A stretch of DNA of 7,800 nt. Origin: Armatimonadota bacterium. Lineage in GTDB: Bacteria; Armatimonadota; JAAZEB01. Under the pieces are notes generated by a model, which was not told where the DNA came from, did no database searches, and saw nothing but the letters and a program-made list of their open reading frames with translations. Positions 5,900-7,800 of this stretch are shown here, piece by piece; position 1 is the first letter of the stretch, and the number at the start of each line of letters is the position of its first letter. The position numbers and the translations under genes were made by a program. The stretch is taken from contig DUUU01000085.1 of NCBI GenBank assembly GCA_012841485.1, forward strand, positions 1 to 7,800. Direction: 5' to 3'.

Positions 5900-6841
5900 A
5901 TGAGGCGACTGGTTGCGCTGTGCGCGCTCCTTGCGTTCGGCTCCGTGCTGGCCGGGTGCGCCAACGACGAAGACATCGAGGCCCCAACCATCACCCGACT
6001 CGTCCAGGAGGATGGGCGCTTCTCCCGGCTGGCAACCGCCCTGCAGGCAACGGGGCTGCAGGTAGCACTGCGGCAGTCGGGCCCGTTCACGCTTTTCGCG
6101 CCCACCGACCAGGCATTCGCCGGGCTCCCCTCCGGTACGTTCGATCTGCTTCTGCAAAATCCGGCGGATTTGAGTCGTGTGCTGCAATACCACGTGGTAC
6201 CCGCCCGCCTCTCGGAGGCGGAGTTGCGCGCCCTGGCGGATCAGAACGCGACGCTGAACACGCTGCAGAACGCCAGTCTAGATATCCGCTCCGCCGGCGG
6301 GGCGTTGATCCTCAACCCGAGCGGCGAGCGCGCCTTCGTAGAAGGCGACGCCATGGTGGCGAGCAACGGCGTCGTCTATCCGATCAATATGGTCCTGGTG
6401 CCGCCACTCGTCGGGGAGGACCTGGTGGATGCGCTGCGCTTCGACCCGCAGTTCGCCCGACTGGTCCAGCTGCTCGAGGCGGCCGCCCTGGAGAACGTCC
6501 TGCGACAGCCCGGGCCGTTCACCCTCTTCGCGCCCACGGATCAGGCGTTCGCCCGGCTTCCTGCCAGCACGCTCGATGCCCTGATCGCGGATCCCGCCCA
6601 GCTCGACCGTGTCCTGCGCTTCCACGTGGTGCCGGGCCGGTTCACCACCGCCGACCTGCGCGGTCTGAGCAGCCTGGGCACGCTGCTGGGGCCGCATTTC
6701 GCCATCACCAGCACGCAGATGGACACCCTGGTGCTCGGCTCGGCGTTTGGTGACGCCCTGCTGATTCGCCCGGACTTCGGCGTTGCCAACGGGATCATCC
6801 ACACCATCGACAACGTGCTGTTCCCGCCGTCTGGGCTGTAG
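5900..6841 (+). CDS. Lipoprotein with two fasciclin (FAS1) domains
   Basis: This 313-residue protein is predicted to be exported and lipid-anchored. FAS1 domains are adhesion or ligand-binding folds found in extracellular proteins. The signal peptide MRRLVALCALLAFGSVLAGC ends in a clear lipobox, LAGC, with C20 as the lipidated residue. Residue 21 is Ala, so there is no Asp inner-membrane retention signal of the E. coli type. The first FAS1 domain (about 30-168) has the H1 motif GPFTLFAPTDQAF (61-73) and H2 motif YHVVP (97-101). The second (about 172-309) repeats them as GPFTLFAPTDQAF (205-217) and FHVVP (241-245), and ends with NGIIHTIDNVLFPP. The closing strand of the first domain is less typical (NGVVYPINMVLVPP). 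I chose the ATG at 5900 because GAGGAG (5887-5892) lies seven bases upstream and this start gives a correct signal peptide. A TTG at 5876 in the same frame would add eight basic-rich residues and lacks a ribosome site. The gene stands alone, divergent from the SIS operon and convergent with the next gene. The ligand is unknown. Confidence 0.9.
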   Translation: MRRLVALCALLAFGSVLAGCANDEDIEAPTITRLVQEDGRFSRLATALQATGLQVALRQSGPFTLFAPTDQAFAGLPSGTFDLLLQNPADLSRVLQYHVVPARLSEAELRALADQNATLNTLQNASLDIRSAGGALILNPSGERAFVEGDAMVASNGVVYPINMVLVPPLVGEDLVDALRFDPQFARLVQLLEAAALENVLRQPGPFTLFAPTDQAFARLPASTLDALIADPAQLDRVLRFHVVPGRFTTADLRGLSSLGTLLGPHFAITSTQMDTLVLGSAFGDALLIRPDFGVANGIIHTIDNVLFPPSGL

Positions 6842-6855
6842 AAGCCACTCTCTCG

Positions 6856-6885
6856 GGGGGAGATGACCGCTCCGGCATCTCCCCC
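6856..6885. terminator. Hairpin between convergent genes, likely bidirectional terminator
   Basis: GGGGGAGATG (6856-6865) and CATCTCCCCC (6876-6885) form a perfect 10-bp stem around a 10-base loop. The hairpin sits midway in the 59-base gap between the fasciclin stop codon (6839-6841) and the minus-strand stop codon (6901-6903). Neither strand has a U-tract after the stem, so efficiency is uncertain, but the position and symmetry suit a terminator serving both genes. Confidence 0.65.
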
Positions 6886-6900
6886 TGGTGCAAGGCGGCG

Positions 6901-7800
6901 TCAGTCCTCGAAGACGACCATCTGATGGCCACGCACTTCCGGCACCACCACCTCCGCGTAGCCACCACGATAGGTACACGCCATGGCATCACCCGAAGGC
7001 GCCAGATAGACGCGGGCTGGCTCCTGCTCCCGCTTGAGAGCAACGCGAAGACGGTAGAGCGGGATGACATCCTCGATGGTATCGATGGTGTTCGCCCGGC
7101 GCTCGGGAATGTAATGGAGAATGTGGAGCACGCTGCGGCGCTGCTCCATCTGCCGGTTGACGGTCAGGTGCGCGGTCGTCGGCGCATCCGTCTTCACCAG
7201 TGGGTCGGGCAGCAGGCGGGCAAGCGCGCTGAGTACCATCTGCTTATAGGCGCGTACCCCGTGGCGCTGGTACATCGCGAAGATCGGGTGAGCAAACTGG
7301 ATGATGCGCCCCTTCTGCACCACCGCCGGCGCTCCGCTCGGGCGCTCGCACGGGGTATGCGAGTGCGAGCAGAAGTGCTCCCAGGCGCGGTTGAAATAGG
7401 GGTTCCAGATATCGGCCAGAACCTCGGCATCCGCCGTGGGCTTGAGGAGAAGACCGCGGTCGTACATCACCTGCTCCGCGTCCCCGAGGGCCTCGGCCAG
7501 CGCGTCGCGAGCAACGACGAAATCGGGCGAGAAATCCGCGGCCGCAACGAACCCCGCCGGCATCCCGGGGATCACGAATCCGCGCTTGTCCGGGCCCATC
7601 CCGGATTCGTAGGAGGTGATCAGGCTGCCACCGCCGGCCAGGTACTCCGCCACCTTCCCGCGGATCTCCTCGGTCATCGGGATCTTATCCGGCAAGAGGA
7701 TCATGCGGTAACGCGACCAGTCGTTCGCGGCATCGATCACATCGAACTGATGGTGGCCCTCGGTCAGCATGCGCTGGGCACCCGCCGCGGAAGTATCGAC
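6901..7800 (-). CDS. Putative glycoside hydrolase, C-terminal part with beta-galactosidase-like trimerisation domain (partial)
   Basis: The gene runs off the right edge of the window: the ten codons between 7800 and the Met at 7770 are open and read as a natural continuation (SAAGAQRMLTEGHHQFDV), so that Met is probably internal and the N-terminal catalytic part is missing here. The visible 299 residues begin in a Rossmann-like, glutamine-amidotransferase-like region. MILLPDKIPMTEEIRGKV and YLAGGGSLITSYESGM are typical of the trimerisation domain that follows the catalytic barrel in GH42 beta-galactosidases and in the uncharacterised GHL6-type hydrolases. The segment FAHPIFAMYQRHG closes that domain. 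A C-terminal beta-sandwich-like portion then carries LHILHYIPERR, EDVIPLYRL and EVRGHQMVVFED. No catalytic residues can be assessed and the substrate is unknown. The call rests on remembered family patterns: good for the domain type, weak for the enzyme class. It is convergent with the fasciclin gene. Confidence 0.62.
   Translation of the reverse strand, partial: VDTSAAGAQRMLTEGHHQFDVIDAANDWSRYRMILLPDKIPMTEEIRGKVAEYLAGGGSLITSYESGMGPDKRGFVIPGMPAGFVAAADFSPDFVVARDALAEALGDAEQVMYDRGLLLKPTADAEVLADIWNPYFNRAWEHFCSHSHTPCERPSGAPAVVQKGRIIQFAHPIFAMYQRHGVRAYKQMVLSALARLLPDPLVKTDAPTTAHLTVNRQMEQRRSVLHILHYIPERRANTIDTIEDVIPLYRLRVALKREQEPARVYLAPSGDAMACTYRGGYAEVVVPEVRGHQMVVFED

Overview
The window is high-GC bacterial DNA with tight coding, clear Shine-Dalgarno sequences (GGAGG or GAGGAG before all four starts that lie inside the window) and at least two near-consensus sigma70-type promoters. 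The mix of carbohydrate enzymes, a secreted phosphatase and a fasciclin lipoprotein fits an environmental heterotroph of a phylum such as Armatimonadota, Planctomycetota or Chloroflexota. That placement is a low-confidence inference: no rRNA or other taxonomic marker is present.

Layout. Bases 1-88 hold only a likely terminator. Next, on the minus strand, is a secreted alkaline phosphatase of the PhoA family (start 1474, stop at 89) with its own promoter. A gap of about 270 bases separates it from a two-gene minus-strand operon. That operon is transcribed from a strong promoter near 5570-5596. Its first gene encodes a double-SIS protein related to MurNAc-6-phosphate etherase (MurQ) and glucokinase regulatory protein (start 5470, stop 3638). 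After 17 bases comes a cytoplasmic GH20-type exo-beta-N-acetylhexosaminidase (start 3620, stop 1746). The divergent intergenic region 5471-5899 contains the SIS promoter and, just upstream of it, a compact run of chained short hairpins (about 5603-5753). On the plus strand, 5900-6841 encodes a lipoprotein with two FAS1 (fasciclin) domains. A 10-bp perfect hairpin follows it, facing the convergent 3' end of a partial minus-strand gene (6901 to beyond 7800). This last gene looks like the C-terminal part of a putative glycoside hydrolase with a beta-galactosidase-type trimerisation domain.

How they work together. The SIS and GH20 genes make a coherent cytoplasmic amino-sugar salvage pair: GH20 would release GlcNAc or GalNAc from small imported glycans, and the MurQ/GKRP-like protein would bind or convert a phosphorylated amino sugar. 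The phosphatase and the fasciclin protein act outside the cytoplasm and are separately transcribed. No mobile element, CRISPR array, tRNA or rRNA was seen. The least explained element is the hairpin array, in which arm sequences vary but pairing is kept.
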